From assembly GCA_035656495.1 (NCBI GenBank), contig DASRSL010000089.1, positions 62,001 to 126,000 of the forward strand: 64,000 nucleotides of DNA, given 5' to 3'. The notes below the pieces were generated by a model. The model had not been told where the DNA came from and ran no database searches. It worked only from the letters and a program-made list of their open reading frames with translations. A program made the translations under genes and the position numbers. This DNA is from Roseiarcus sp035656495. GTDB lineage: Bacteria > Pseudomonadota > Alphaproteobacteria > Rhizobiales > Beijerinckiaceae. This document shows, in pieces, positions 43,309 to 52,407 of this stretch. The stretch's first letter is position 1; every line of letters starts with the position of its first letter.

Positions 43309-44538
43309 CTATGACGGTGTGGACGTTTCATCCGTTCGCGACGCAGCAAATCTCAAGGTGGAAGCGAGAAGCGCGGTCATGAGAGCGCACAGGCCAAGCG
43401 GCGCGATTCCGCTGAGCGATGATCGCGTCCAGTCCCAGAGCTCGCCGCTGAAAATGGAAACCGCCATCGCCCAGCCGTAGCTGATGGTGAACATGCCGGC
43501 GGACGTTCGCGGCACGTCCGCGGGCTCGCTGAGAAGCGGCGGAAGCGCCAGGGCGAGCACGAGCGTAACAGCACAGCAAAACCCCAGCACGCCGGACCAG
43601 AACACGATTGCGATTCCTTTCACGGTGACGATTCCGACGACGCTGAGCGCCGACAGAGACGCGGTCGCGACATAGGCCCAGCGGCGCGTGGCCAAGCGTC
43701 CGGCCAGCCCGAGCATGAGGAAGGATGCCGGCAGCTGGCTTAGATTGAGCGCCGTGAGCGTGGTTTCGATGAGCTCAGGGTGACCGGCGGCCGTCAAAAA
43801 ATCGGGCAGAAACGCGTTCGCGACGAAGTAGACTGCGTTCACCCCGCCGAGCAGAAGTCCCAGCCGCCAAATGAGCGGGTTCTTCCAATCGGGAAACCAT
43901 ATTTTCAGTTGCGTCGCGGGATGATCGTCTGGGACCAGTCGCCTCCCGAAGGCGAACACGAGCAACGCGGTCGCCAGCACTGGGACCGCCCATAGAACGA
44001 AACCGAATTCCCACCGGTTCCCCACCAGCGGCAGCAGGAGCGGGACCGTGAGCGAAACGGCCAGGACTTCGCCGACCAGCAAGCCGTTCGTGTAGACCGC
44101 CGTCGCGAATCCCACGCGGTCAGGAAATCGCGTGCGCACGAGGGGTGGCAGGACTGGCTGAGTGATCGAGACGCCCGCGCCCATAAGTGCGGTCGTCGCG
44201 TAGAGAAAACCGACACTATGGACCGCGCCGCGCGCCGCAGATGCGACGGCGTTCAACACAAGTCCCATGATCAGGGTTTCTCTGATCCCGAGGCGTGCAA
44301 CGAGAAACGCCCCGGGGACCGCGACGACGGCGAACATCAGCGGCGGGAGAGAGGACAATAGCCCGACCTGGGCCTCGGAGAGGCCCAGGTCCGCATGCAG
44401 CAAAGGGAGGATGGGCGGGACCGCCAGGATCGTCAGCCGCAGGCACGCCCCCGCCAACCAGAGAACGACAAGGGCGAGAGCGTCCCGCTCGGCGGCGGCG
44501 ATGCGGCGGAGGATCTTGGTCAATGTTTCGTCCGACAT
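43309..44538 (-). CDS. MFS transporter, CynX/NimT family
   Basis: The 409-residue protein has about twelve hydrophobic segments. ILAVPPILPLLHADLGLSEAQVGLLSSLPPLMFAVVAVPGAFLVARLGIR and VLPPLVRTRFPDRVGFATAVYTNGLLVGE are hallmarks of the cyanate permease-like group. These proteins move cyanate, nitroimidazoles or other small organics. It stands alone; no cyanase is seen beside it. Confidence 0.88.
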   Translation of the reverse strand: MSDETLTKILRRIAAAERDALALVVLWLAGACLRLTILAVPPILPLLHADLGLSEAQVGLLSSLPPLMFAVVAVPGAFLVARLGIRETLIMGLVLNAVASAARGAVHSVGFLYATTALMGAGVSITQPVLPPLVRTRFPDRVGFATAVYTNGLLVGEVLAVSLTVPLLLPLVGNRWEFGFVLWAVPVLATALLVFAFGRRLVPDDHPATQLKIWFPDWKNPLIWRLGLLLGGVNAVYFVANAFLPDFLTAAGHPELIETTLTALNLSQLPASFLMLGLAGRLATRRWAYVATASLSALSVVGIVTVKGIAIVFWSGVLGFCCAVTLVLALALPPLLSEPADVPRTSAGMFTISYGWAMAVSIFSGELWDWTRSSLSGIAPLGLCALMTALLASTLRFAASRTDETSTPS

Positions 44539-44788
44539 CAGACCCCTGAAGGAGTCGGGACAACGGAACAGAACCTATTGGTCGACCTGGACCTTGCAAA
44601 GGGGAAGATTCTTCGTGACGCCGCCCCCGACCTGGCGCCGGTGATCGACCTGCGCGCTATTGGCCGAGGCGGTCTCGGCGAAAAGCGTCCAATGAGGCCG
44701 GCCTCGGAATGATCGAGCACCGCCGCCTGCGCCGTGTCAGGAAGACAACGGCCTTCGTCGGGACATCATGCGCCGGACAGATCGGGTG

Positions 44789-45472
44789 CTACGCGGAATC
44801 CAGGGCGCCTAGTCCTTGATAGCTTCGGCCGCGCGGCCAGATCGCCCTCCGCGCGAGCTCGATGACGATCAGCGTGACGAGGCCGCCGAGCAGCACGTCG
44901 CTGAGGTAATGGCCGCCGAAGGCCATGCGCAGAAGGCTCGCGCCGATGCCGAAGGCGAAGGCCGCGGCGATCGCCGGCGCCCGCCACGGCGGCGGCAGGA
45001 CGCTCGCCGGGGCGACCATCCAGAAGCCGGTCGAGGCCTCCCCCGAAACGAAGGAGCAGTTCTTCTTGCAGAGGCCATCTTCCTCGTACCACGGCCGAAA
45101 AGGATCGGGTCCGCCGAATGCCTGGGTCTGGTATGGCCGCGGCCGATGCCAGTGGTCTTTGAGCCCCAGATTGACGATGAGGCCCGGTCCGATCGCCATC
45201 GTGGCGACGAGAAAGACCACCGCCTTTCCGCTCGGCGTCCAGGCGAGGCGCGCGCCCTTTCGCTTGGCGAGCCACAGCGCGGCGTAGAGCGCCAGCACGA
45301 CGAAGGGCGTCACGCGGAAAAAATCGCGGCCGAAGCGCGCCAGCGCCTCATGCCCGATGAAGCCGCCGCCGTCGTAGAAGCGATGCGAAATGGCGAGATC
45401 GACGCCAGGCCAGATCGCGAAGACGACAAGCGTCAGCGCGGCGAGGGCGACGTAGAGGATGAGCGCTTTCAT
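44789..45472 (-). CDS. PAP2 family membrane phosphatase
   Basis: The 227-residue protein has about six hydrophobic segments and the three phosphatase motifs: KDHWHRPRP, the GEAS core with a catalytic His missing from the usual PSGH (here SFVSGEASTGFW, as in the LpxE/LpxT-like set), and GGHYLSDVLLGG. Members remove phosphate from undecaprenyl pyrophosphate or lipid A. It lies 6 bases after the SDR gene, so the two are probably co-transcribed. Confidence 0.85.
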   Translation of the reverse strand: MKALILYVALAALTLVVFAIWPGVDLAISHRFYDGGGFIGHEALARFGRDFFRVTPFVVLALYAALWLAKRKGARLAWTPSGKAVVFLVATMAIGPGLIVNLGLKDHWHRPRPYQTQAFGGPDPFRPWYEEDGLCKKNCSFVSGEASTGFWMVAPASVLPPPWRAPAIAAAFAFGIGASLLRMAFGGHYLSDVLLGGLVTLIVIELARRAIWPRGRSYQGLGALDSA

Positions 45473-45478
45473 CCGACC

Positions 45479-46105
45479 TCAGACGACCCGGTAGGTCTTG
45501 CCGGTCTCGAGACCCTCGACGCTGCGGCTGAAGGCGCGCGCCGCCCGGGCGACCGGAACCGGATCGAAGCCGCGGAAAAAAGGCCCGTAGGCGGCCATCG
45601 ATTCCTCGAACACGGTCGGGCTGACGACATTGATGCGGATGCCGCGCGGCATTTCGATCGCCGTCGCCATGGCGAAGGTCTCGAGCGCCCCGTTGACCAT
45701 GCTGGCGGAGGAGCCGGCGGCGATCGGCGCCTGCGACGTCACGCCAGCGATCAGGGTGACCGAGCCGCCGTCGTTCAGGGCGTCGCGCGCGGCGAGGGCG
45801 AGGTTAACCTGGCCCATCAGCTTGTTGGCGAGCCCGAGGCCGTAGGACGACTGTTCGAGGCGGGCGGGCTTGATCGCGGCGAGCGGGGCGAAATTGACCG
45901 CGCCCGCCGCGCACACGACCGCGTCGAGCGGGCCGGCCGCTTTCAGGCCCGCGGCGATGCTGTCCGGATCGGCGATGTCGATGCGGATGTCGCCCGACTT
46001 CGATCCTGCCGGGATAATGTCGTGACGGGCCGCGAGCTCGGCCACGATCGCCCGGCCGAGGACGCCGCTGGCGCCGATGACGAGGATGCGGAGGCGTTGT
46101 GGCAT
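45479..46105 (-). CDS. Short-chain dehydrogenase-like protein lacking the Tyr-x-x-x-Lys motif
   Basis: The 208-residue protein has a Rossmann start ILVIGASGVLGRAIVAEL (TGxxxGxG class) and VVCAAGAVNF (NAG equivalent). At the active site the usual YxxxK is absent: after AGVTSQAPIAAGSSASMVNGALETFAMA there is no Tyr. This is a known short, atypical SDR group, so its reaction is uncertain. It is divergent from the aldolase-like gene, with 141 bases between. Confidence 0.85.
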   Translation of the reverse strand: MPQRLRILVIGASGVLGRAIVAELAARHDIIPAGSKSGDIRIDIADPDSIAAGLKAAGPLDAVVCAAGAVNFAPLAAIKPARLEQSSYGLGLANKLMGQVNLALAARDALNDGGSVTLIAGVTSQAPIAAGSSASMVNGALETFAMATAIEMPRGIRINVVSPTVFEESMAAYGPFFRGFDPVPVARAARAFSRSVEGLETGKTYRVV

Positions 46106-46246
46106 GAAGGACCTTGAGGCGAACGAAAGCCGGCGGTGCGCCGGATGAGGCCGCTTCCTAGCGGCTCATGGAGAAGTGCGCCAGCTCCCGGTTGCCTCGC
46201 GGCGCGCCGGGTCTATAGTTCGACAATCCACCAGCGGAGGGAAGGG

Positions 46247-47233
46247 ATGGTTCGGCTCGACGACAAACTCGCGCGCATACGCGCGGGAAGCCACCGGCGC
46301 ACGGACTTCATCATTGCTGACGCGAAGGACCCCGACATGGGCCCGGGCCTGCATTCCGTCGGGCCCGCCCGGCAGAAAGACGGGTCGGCGACGCGGCTGC
46401 GCACCCGCGAGGAGTTTCTCCAGTCGATCGAGGCGATCATCCGCCAGGACGTCGTCGACGTCATGCTGACCTCGGTCAGCAACCTCGAGCAGCTCGTCAA
46501 GCGCAACGTTTTCGCGCGGTCCGGGGTGAAACCGGCGATCCGCGCCAACGACACGACTGACATCTGGCGCCATCGCGGCGCGAGCCACCATCTATCGCCG
46601 TCGCGGCCGTTCCGCACCGCTTCCCTCAAGCACGTGAAGCCGCTGACCGATCTTGGCCTCTATTCGATCACCTTCACCAACGACGTCGACGCCGATCTCG
46701 CCTCGCTCGAGGCGTTCCGGCACTTTCGCGCCGACGCGGAGGCGCACGGCTTCTCCTATTTTCTCGAAGTGTTCAACCCGAATGTCGAGAAGGGCCTCGA
46801 CGCCGAGTTCGTCCCTCATTTCGTCAACGACGCGATCGTCCGCTGCCTCGCCGGCCTGACCGAGGCCGAGCGGCCGAGATTCCTGAAGATCGCCTACAAC
46901 GGGCCGAGGGCGCTCGAGGAGCTCGCCGCCTATGATCCGAGCCTGGTGGTCGGGGTGCTCGGCGGCGGCGCGGGCACGACGCGCGACTGCTTCGAGCTCA
47001 TCTGCCGGGCGCAGAAGCACGGCGCGCATGTCGCCCTGTTCGGACGCAAGATCAATCTCGCCGAGTCGCCGCTCGACGTCGTGCGGCTGATGCGCGCGGT
47101 GTCCGACGGCGCGCTGACGCCGCTCGAGGCGGTCGAGGACTACCACGAGAGCCTGCGGAAGAAGGGCATAAAGCCCGTGCGGGATCTCGCCGACGACAGC
47201 GAGATCACCGAAGCGGTCCTGAAACAGGACTGA
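46247..47233 (+). CDS. Class I aldolase-like TIM-barrel protein
   Basis: The 328-residue protein starts at ATG 46247 behind GGAGG-GAAGGG. It carries FRTASLKHVKPLTDLGLYSIT, PRFLKIAYNGPRALEELAAYDPSLVVGVLGGGAGTTRDCFELI and HVALFGRKINLAESPLDVVRLMRAV. The FLKIAYNG Lys and the GGGAGTT phosphate-binding turn resemble DhnA/LacD/FbaB-type Schiff-base aldolases, but the fit is only at the level of the fold. It is 7 bases upstream of a PfkB kinase gene, consistent with an aldolase acting on a phosphorylated sugar. The substrate is unknown. Confidence 0.7.
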   Translation: MVRLDDKLARIRAGSHRRTDFIIADAKDPDMGPGLHSVGPARQKDGSATRLRTREEFLQSIEAIIRQDVVDVMLTSVSNLEQLVKRNVFARSGVKPAIRANDTTDIWRHRGASHHLSPSRPFRTASLKHVKPLTDLGLYSITFTNDVDADLASLEAFRHFRADAEAHGFSYFLEVFNPNVEKGLDAEFVPHFVNDAIVRCLAGLTEAERPRFLKIAYNGPRALEELAAYDPSLVVGVLGGGAGTTRDCFELICRAQKHGAHVALFGRKINLAESPLDVVRLMRAVSDGALTPLEAVEDYHESLRKKGIKPVRDLADDSEITEAVLKQD

Positions 47234-47240
47234 CCGCTCA

Positions 47241-48266
47241 ATGAGCGAACGGCGCGGAGTGCTGTCGGCAGGGACCTTCTGCGTCGACTTCAACAAGTCG
47301 ATCGCGCGCTGGCCGGACGAGGACACGTCGAACGAGGTCCTGAAGATCGAGCGGCAGGGCGGCGGCTCGGGCTACAATATGGCGATCGACCTCAAGCGCC
47401 TCGACCCGAATTTTCCGGTCGAGGCGATGGGTGTCGTCGGCGACGACGATCTCGGCCGGTTCCTCATCGGCGAATGCGACGCGCGCGGCGTCGAATGCAG
47501 CGGGCTCAAAGCGCTCAAGGGCGAGGCGACGATGAGCGTCGACGCCTTCAACGTCAAGGAAACCGGGCAGCGCACCCATTTTTATCACCAGGGCGTCGCG
47601 GCTAGATTGAACCCAGGCGACTTCGACTTCTCCTCGACCGGGGCGCGGTTCCTGCATCTCGGCATTCCCGGAGCGCACGCGGCGATGGACGGCCCCTGGG
47701 GGGCGGAGGCGAACGGCTGGGCGGCGGTGCTGCGCAAAGCGCGCAGCCATGGCCTGGAAACCAACCTCGAAATGATGACGACGGGAGCAGCCCGCCTCGC
47801 CGCGCTCGTCCGCCCGTGCCTGCCGCACCTCGATATGCTGATCGTCAACGACTTCGAGATCGGCGCGCTCGCCGGGCGCGAGACGCGCCGCGCCGACGGG
47901 TCGACCGACGTCGCCGCGGTTCGGCGGGCGATCGACGAGGCGCTCGAGCGAGGCGCGATGCGCTGGGTCGTCGCGCATTTTCCCGAAGGAGCGGTGGCCG
48001 GCTGGCGCGATGGCGCGCGGGCCGCGCTCGGCTCGGTCGCGATCCCTCCCGGCGCCGTCGCCGGCGCGAATGGCGCGGGCGACGCCTTCGCCGCCGGCAT
48101 GCTCTACGGTCTGCACGAGGCCTGGCCGATCGACGACTGCCTGCGGCTCGCGCACGCCTCCGCCGCCGCTTCGATGCGCGCCGTCTCGACCACCGAGGGA
48201 GTCGTCCCGGTTGGCGAATGCCTGGCGCTCGCGGAAAAATGGGGCCTGAGGCCGCTCGAGGCTTGA
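47241..48266 (+). CDS. PfkB family sugar kinase
   Basis: The 341-residue kinase has the first PfkB motif region GGGSGYNMAIDLKRL and the C-terminal motif GANGAGDAFAAGMLYG with the catalytic Asp. The sugar-facing segment is unlike fructokinase or ribokinase types I know. It follows the aldolase-like gene by 7 bases and is followed by a histidine phosphatase gene, so the three may form one small pathway. Confidence 0.9.
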   Translation: MSERRGVLSAGTFCVDFNKSIARWPDEDTSNEVLKIERQGGGSGYNMAIDLKRLDPNFPVEAMGVVGDDDLGRFLIGECDARGVECSGLKALKGEATMSVDAFNVKETGQRTHFYHQGVAARLNPGDFDFSSTGARFLHLGIPGAHAAMDGPWGAEANGWAAVLRKARSHGLETNLEMMTTGAARLAALVRPCLPHLDMLIVNDFEIGALAGRETRRADGSTDVAAVRRAIDEALERGAMRWVVAHFPEGAVAGWRDGARAALGSVAIPPGAVAGANGAGDAFAAGMLYGLHEAWPIDDCLRLAHASAAASMRAVSTTEGVVPVGECLALAEKWGLRPLEA

Positions 48267-48316
48267 ATAGCGCGGCTTTGACCCGCGCCCTGCTCTTCCA
48301 CCGGAGACTTCGCGAC

Positions 48317-48922
48317 GTGACGTTTCCCTATCGCATCCTCTTCGTGCGCCACGGGGAGACCCCTTACAACGCGGAGAACCGGCTGCAGGGCCAGCGCGAC
48401 GTCCCGCTCAACGCCCGCGGACGCGATCAGGCGGCCTCCGTCGGCCGGACGCTGCGCGCCCGCGTTTCGCCCGAAATCGATCGGCTCGAGGCGGCCGGGG
48501 CCTTTTTCGCTTCGCCTCTCGAGCGGGCGCGCGAGACGATGGAGATCATGCGCGCCGCGATGGGACTGCCGCTGAAGCGTTATCGCCTGGACGCGGCGCT
48601 GATGGAGCTCACCTTCGGCGACTGGGAGGGGCTCACCTGGGCCGAGGTGCGGGCGCGCGATCCCGAGCGCGTCAAGTTGCGGCGGGCCGACAAGTGGGGC
48701 TTCGTTCCGCCTGGCGGCGAAAGCTATGCGATGTTGGCCGAACGTATACGGGGCTGGCTCGATTCGCTTTCGGCGGGCGCCCTCGTCGTGTCGCACGGCG
48801 GGGTCGCGCGCGTCCTGATGACGCTTCTCGCCGGCGTGTCCGGGCGGGTCGCTGCGGGGACGCCGATCGACCAGGGGCGCGCGATCGTCTTCGACAAGGG
48901 CCGCTTCTGGTGGATCGACTGA
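48317..48922 (+). CDS. Histidine phosphatase family protein
   Basis: The 201-residue protein begins (GTG 48317) MTFPYRILFVRHGETPYNAENRLQGQRDVPL, the RHG phosphohistidine motif, and has SPLERARETMEIM, ELTFGDWEGLTW and the second-His region VVSHGGVARVLM. It resembles CobC/GpmB-like small phosphatases. GGAG lies ~12 bases upstream. The open frame further upstream overlaps the kinase gene in another frame. Role: dephosphorylates a small metabolite, possibly linked to the preceding kinase. Confidence 0.88.
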   Translation: MTFPYRILFVRHGETPYNAENRLQGQRDVPLNARGRDQAASVGRTLRARVSPEIDRLEAAGAFFASPLERARETMEIMRAAMGLPLKRYRLDAALMELTFGDWEGLTWAEVRARDPERVKLRRADKWGFVPPGGESYAMLAERIRGWLDSLSAGALVVSHGGVARVLMTLLAGVSGRVAAGTPIDQGRAIVFDKGRFWWID

Positions 48923-48973
48923 CGAAGCCGCTCACGGGCGTCGCGCAGGCTCCGGTCTCGGCCCGCTCATGGC

Positions 48974-49006
48974 GGCCTTCCTTCAGACTTCGGTCTGCCG
49001 AAGGCC
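48974..49006. terminator. Bidirectional stem-loop between convergent genes
   Basis: GGCCTTC (48974) pairs with GAAGGCC (49006 end), and inside it CAGAC-TTCG-GTCTG forms a second stem with an exceptionally stable UUCG loop. It lies between the phosphatase gene and the convergent small genes. No long T run. Confidence 0.45.
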
Positions 49007-49060
49007 GGACATTGCACCAGGGCAGATAGTCCGCCGCCGGTTTCAGCAACCGGAAGGGTT

Positions 49061-49285
49061 TCACACCTTCCCGTCGTCCAGGCGGTTCATGTCGTGATCG
49101 CGAAGTCCCTCGTTCTCGGTTCCTTTTTCGTCCAACCCGCGATCCTTGTCGTGTTGGCTCTTGTTCCGATTCGACAGCACGCCGGAATCGGGAATTTTCT
49201 CAACCTCGGCGTCGGTCATTGCGCCGGTTCCGGCGCCCTTGCCCTGCTCGCCTTTGCCGAAGTGCTTGCGGCTCGCCTTGGCCAT
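49061..49285 (-). CDS. Small hydrophilic protein, unknown
   Basis: The 74-residue, highly charged protein reads MAKASRKHFGKGEQGKGAG..., with VLSNRNKSQHDKDRGLDEKG near the middle. It has no hydrophobic segment, so it is cytoplasmic and probably disordered. It lies 3 bases after the other small gene, in one operon. A conserved protein of this type is found in rhizobia by memory; the function is unknown. Confidence 0.7.
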   Translation of the reverse strand: MAKASRKHFGKGEQGKGAGTGAMTDAEVEKIPDSGVLSNRNKSQHDKDRGLDEKGTENEGLRDHDMNRLDDGKV

Positions 49286-49288
49286 CGC

Positions 49289-49477
49289 TCACCTGCTCTG
49301 TTGGCGTCCCTGGTTGGTCCTGTTCTGATGGATATCGCCCTGCCGTCCCTGTTCCCCGAGGTTGCGCTGGCGATCCGCCGTGCGCTTGTTCGGCGCCGTG
49401 TCGGTTGCGACCGACGGTTCGGCGCCTGGAGCCGGGCTGCGGTTGGCGGGCGGGATCGGCGGCGGTTTCGTGGTCAT
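49289..49477 (-). CDS. Small conserved disordered protein (GRQGDIHQN...NQG type)
   Basis: The 62-residue protein starts at ATG 49477 behind AAGGAG with 6-base spacing, a near-ideal site. It ends QGRQGDIHQNRTNQGRQQSR, the signature tail of a small conserved protein widespread in Hyphomicrobiales; the N-terminal half is Pro/Ala-rich. The function is unknown. It leads a two-gene unit with the 74-residue protein and is divergent from the lipoprotein hydrolase. Confidence 0.75.
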   Translation of the reverse strand: MTTKPPPIPPANRSPAPGAEPSVATDTAPNKRTADRQRNLGEQGRQGDIHQNRTNQGRQQSR

Positions 49478-49613
49478 CGAGCTCTCCTTCGTGTTCGGAG
49501 CGAGAACTGTCGCGATCACGCGAGGTTCCCCGGTGTCCGCCCGAGGTCTCATTGTCGCCACACCAGGCCGGCATGAGCCTGCCGCCGTGGGATCAGCGGT
49601 CGCGGGAATATTT

Positions 49614-50855
49614 TTGCTTGGCAAAGCCTTAACGATCGTCCGGGGCGCCCTCGGGCTACGCAAGACTTTCGCAATTCGCGCGCCTGGCCTTGCCCTCGTC
49701 CTCGGCGCGGCGCTCGGCCTTTCCGGCTGCATCGGCCCCGACATGAGCGAGATCGGAGGCGGCGGCGCGGGCCTCATGCCCTTCGCCTCCGCCTCGGTTC
49801 CGCAGAAGCCGCGGCCGGTGCAGATTTTCATCGCCTCGACCCGCAGAGGCGAAAGCGGCGCGGCGGCGCGCGAGCAGTCGCCCGAGGCCCATTTCGCCCT
49901 CGCCACCATGACCATTCCGCCCGGCCACCACGCCGGCTCGATCGAAGCCCCGCTTTGGGGAGAGCCGAACGGCAGGAACGATATCGTTCTGGCCGGCGAA
50001 CGCGAGTTGGACGGCGACGAGTTCCGCGCCGAGTTCGCCTCGCACCTCTCCGGCCGGATCGGGGTCAACCGGGACATCCTCGTCTTCGTGCACGGCTTCA
50101 ATACGAGCCTCGACGAGGCCCGCTCGCGCGCGGCCCAGATCGTCGCCGACACGCATTTCGGCGGCGTCGCAGTCCTGTTCACCTGGCCGTCGCGCAGCGA
50201 ATTGTTCGGCTACGTGTCCGACAAGGAGAGCGCCACCGCCTCGCGCGACGCCCTGCAGGCGCTGTTCCACGACCTCGGTCAGACGCCGGGCGCCGGCAAG
50301 ATCCAGATTCTCGCGCATTCGATGGGCGGCTGGCTGACGATGGAGGCCTTGCGCGCCTCGGCGCTCGCCGGCGACCGCGATCTGAGCGGTCATCTCGACA
50401 ATGTCGTCCTCGCCTCGCCCGACATCGACATGACGGTGTTCGCGTCTCAGATGGCGCGCATCCGCCCAGCGAAGGTGACCGTGTTGGCCACGCCGAACGA
50501 TCGGGCGCTTTCGCTGTCGAGCCTGATCGCCGGCTCCCGCCAGCGTCTCGGCGCGATCGACGCTTCGAAGCCAGAGGACCGGGCGGAGATCGAAAGCCTG
50601 GGCGCCAAAGTGGTCGACATCACCCGCTATGCCGACGCCGACCGCTTCATCAGCCATGCGATCTACGCCGACTCGCCCGAGGTCTTGAGTCAGATCGGCG
50701 CGCGGATCGAGGCGCCCCGCGCGGAGGACGCCAATACCGTTTCGGTGATCGACGCGACCAAATACCAGGATCCGGACGAGGCTTCCGCGCCGCCGGCCGC
50801 GGTGCAAGCGACGCCATTGCCGGCGCCTTCCGCCGCGCCGGAGACTGCGCGGTAG
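49614..50855 (+). CDS. Alpha/beta hydrolase of the DUF900 family, predicted lipoprotein
   Basis: The main domain (from about residue 95) has VNRDILVFVHGFNTSLDEARSRAAQIV, FTWPSRSELFGY and the nucleophile elbow ILAHSMGGWLTMEALR, all DUF900 hallmarks. The N-terminus LALVLGAALGLSGC is a lipoprotein signal with a Cys after LSG. TTG 49614 is used because it gives a signal peptide of plausible length; it lacks a strong ribosome site, so the start is uncertain. The C-terminus is a Pro/Ala-rich tail. Confidence 0.85.
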   Translation: MLGKALTIVRGALGLRKTFAIRAPGLALVLGAALGLSGCIGPDMSEIGGGGAGLMPFASASVPQKPRPVQIFIASTRRGESGAAAREQSPEAHFALATMTIPPGHHAGSIEAPLWGEPNGRNDIVLAGERELDGDEFRAEFASHLSGRIGVNRDILVFVHGFNTSLDEARSRAAQIVADTHFGGVAVLFTWPSRSELFGYVSDKESATASRDALQALFHDLGQTPGAGKIQILAHSMGGWLTMEALRASALAGDRDLSGHLDNVVLASPDIDMTVFASQMARIRPAKVTVLATPNDRALSLSSLIAGSRQRLGAIDASKPEDRAEIESLGAKVVDITRYADADRFISHAIYADSPEVLSQIGARIEAPRAEDANTVSVIDATKYQDPDEASAPPAAVQATPLPAPSAAPETAR

Positions 50856-50965
50856 GCCACCGTCCAGGACGGCCAAGCGCTCCTGACCGGATGAGCGCTT
50901 GAAAAGCGGCCGCCGCGGGGCGACATTGAGGTTTCTGGTTTTGCCCACCAACGCATGAGGCCCCC

Positions 50966-51919
50966 ATGCCCAACAAGCTCGAACAATTGCGCGCCATGAG
51001 CACCGTCGTCGCCGACACCGGCGACATGGAGTCGATCCGCGTTTTCCGGCCGACCGACGCGACGACCAATCCGTCCCTCATCCTGAAGGCCGCCGAGATG
51101 CCGGGCTACGCGCGGCTGGTCGAGGAGGCGATCGTCTGGGGCCGCCGCGCCGGCGCCCTCGTCGGCGACGTCACCGACCGGATCGCCGTCAATTTCGGGG
51201 CGGAGATGACCAAGATCGTCCCCGGCCGCGTGTCGACCGAAACCGACGCCGACCTGTCGTTCGACACCGAGGGGATCGTGGCCAAGGCGAAGAGGCTGAT
51301 CGCCCTCTATGAGGGGCGCGGCATCGGCCGCGAGCGCGTCCTGATCAAGGTCGCCTCCAGCTGGGAGGGCATTCAGGCCGTGCGGCGTCTGCAGGACGAG
51401 GGGATCGACTGCAATGTCACGCTCATGTTCTCGCTCGCCCAGGCGGTCGCGGCGGCGGACGCCAAGGCCTTCCTCGTGTCGCCCTTCGTCGGGCGCATCC
51501 TCGACTGGCACGTCAAGGCGGGCGGCGGCCCTTACGACGCCGATTCCGACCCGGGGGTGGAGTCGGTGCGCGCGATCTACGCCTACTACAAGTCCTACGG
51601 AATCAAGACCGCGGTGATGGGCGCCTCGTTCCGCAACACCGGCGAGATCGAGGCTTTGGCCGGCTGCGACCGGCTGACCATCTCGCCGCACCTCCTGGAG
51701 GCGCTGTCGAAGGAAGAAGGCGACCTTCCGCGAAAGCTGGACCCCGAGCACCCGGGCCTCGCGCCGCCTCGCATCACGATCGACGAGAAGCGCTTCCGCT
51801 GGATGCTGAACGAAGACCAAATGGCGACGGAGAAACTCTCCGACGGCATCCGCATCTTCAATCACGACCTCCAGGCGATGCGCACTATGGTCGAACAGCG
51901 ACTCGCCGCCGCCGCGTGA
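50966..51919 (+). CDS. tal: Transaldolase
   Basis: The 317-residue enzyme of the TalB type transfers dihydroxyacetone between sugar phosphates in the non-oxidative pentose phosphate pathway. Family blocks STVVADTGD, TDATTNPSLI, RVLIKVASSWEG (Schiff-base Lys 128), NVTLMFSLAQA and KTAVMGASFRN are all present. The length and pattern match E. coli TalB throughout. It is monocistronic as far as seen. Confidence 0.96.
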   Translation: MPNKLEQLRAMSTVVADTGDMESIRVFRPTDATTNPSLILKAAEMPGYARLVEEAIVWGRRAGALVGDVTDRIAVNFGAEMTKIVPGRVSTETDADLSFDTEGIVAKAKRLIALYEGRGIGRERVLIKVASSWEGIQAVRRLQDEGIDCNVTLMFSLAQAVAAADAKAFLVSPFVGRILDWHVKAGGGPYDADSDPGVESVRAIYAYYKSYGIKTAVMGASFRNTGEIEALAGCDRLTISPHLLEALSKEEGDLPRKLDPEHPGLAPPRITIDEKRFRWMLNEDQMATEKLSDGIRIFNHDLQAMRTMVEQRLAAAA

Positions 51920-52119
51920 GACGGAGCGACGCTCAGCGCTCGTCGAAGCCGAGGGCCGCCCTCGGGGCGGCCTTGAAGCCCTCGACCCGCGGACGGCGGG
52001 GCCCGGCCGCGCGGGCGAGTTCCCTGCCGCAGCCGAAAATAACAGGTAACTTTTCGTTTTGCCGCCGATTCGGGCAAAAATCGTCCCAAAAGGCCCAAAG
52101 ATTCTAGGTTCATCCGGGA

Positions 52120-52351
52120 AAATTCCCTACGCGGCCGGCCGGCGCCTTTCTGAGCTTCGTCGCTCGACTTGAGATAGCCCCGCGACTCCATCGCTCGCAG
52201 CAATCGGGTAGACCGTACCGTGCTCAACCGGTATCCATGGCGCGTCCATGATCGACTGGCCGTGGATCTCGCGTACGGCGGCGTGGTGCAGGATATGAAG
52301 CCTGACGAAGCCAGACAGTAGAAGGTGATACTCGATCGACTTGTCAGCCAT
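52120..52351 (-). pseudogene. PadR family regulator, multiply frameshifted relic
   Basis: MADKSIEYHLLLSGFVRLHILHHAAVREIHGQSIMD (from 52351) is the start of a PadR winged-helix regulator. The continuation RHGYRLS, then GTVYP, then LLRAMESRGYLKSSDE appears in shifting frames, requiring at least three small indels. The C-terminal dimerisation helix is gone. PadR proteins repress nearby transport or stress genes; this copy cannot fold as one. It is divergent from the secreted protein and multicopper oxidase genes it may once have controlled. Confidence 0.75.
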
Positions 52352-52407
52352 TATCGGAACCGACATTAGCTTGGCCCGTTGAGGGACTTGGATGGAGAAA
52401 GCTGCCG

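Noticed and set aside
44539..44788. Plus-strand frame ending near 44712 considered as a gene remnant
   Set aside because: It overlaps the start of the CynX-type gene antisense, and its last ~55 residues resemble nothing I can name.
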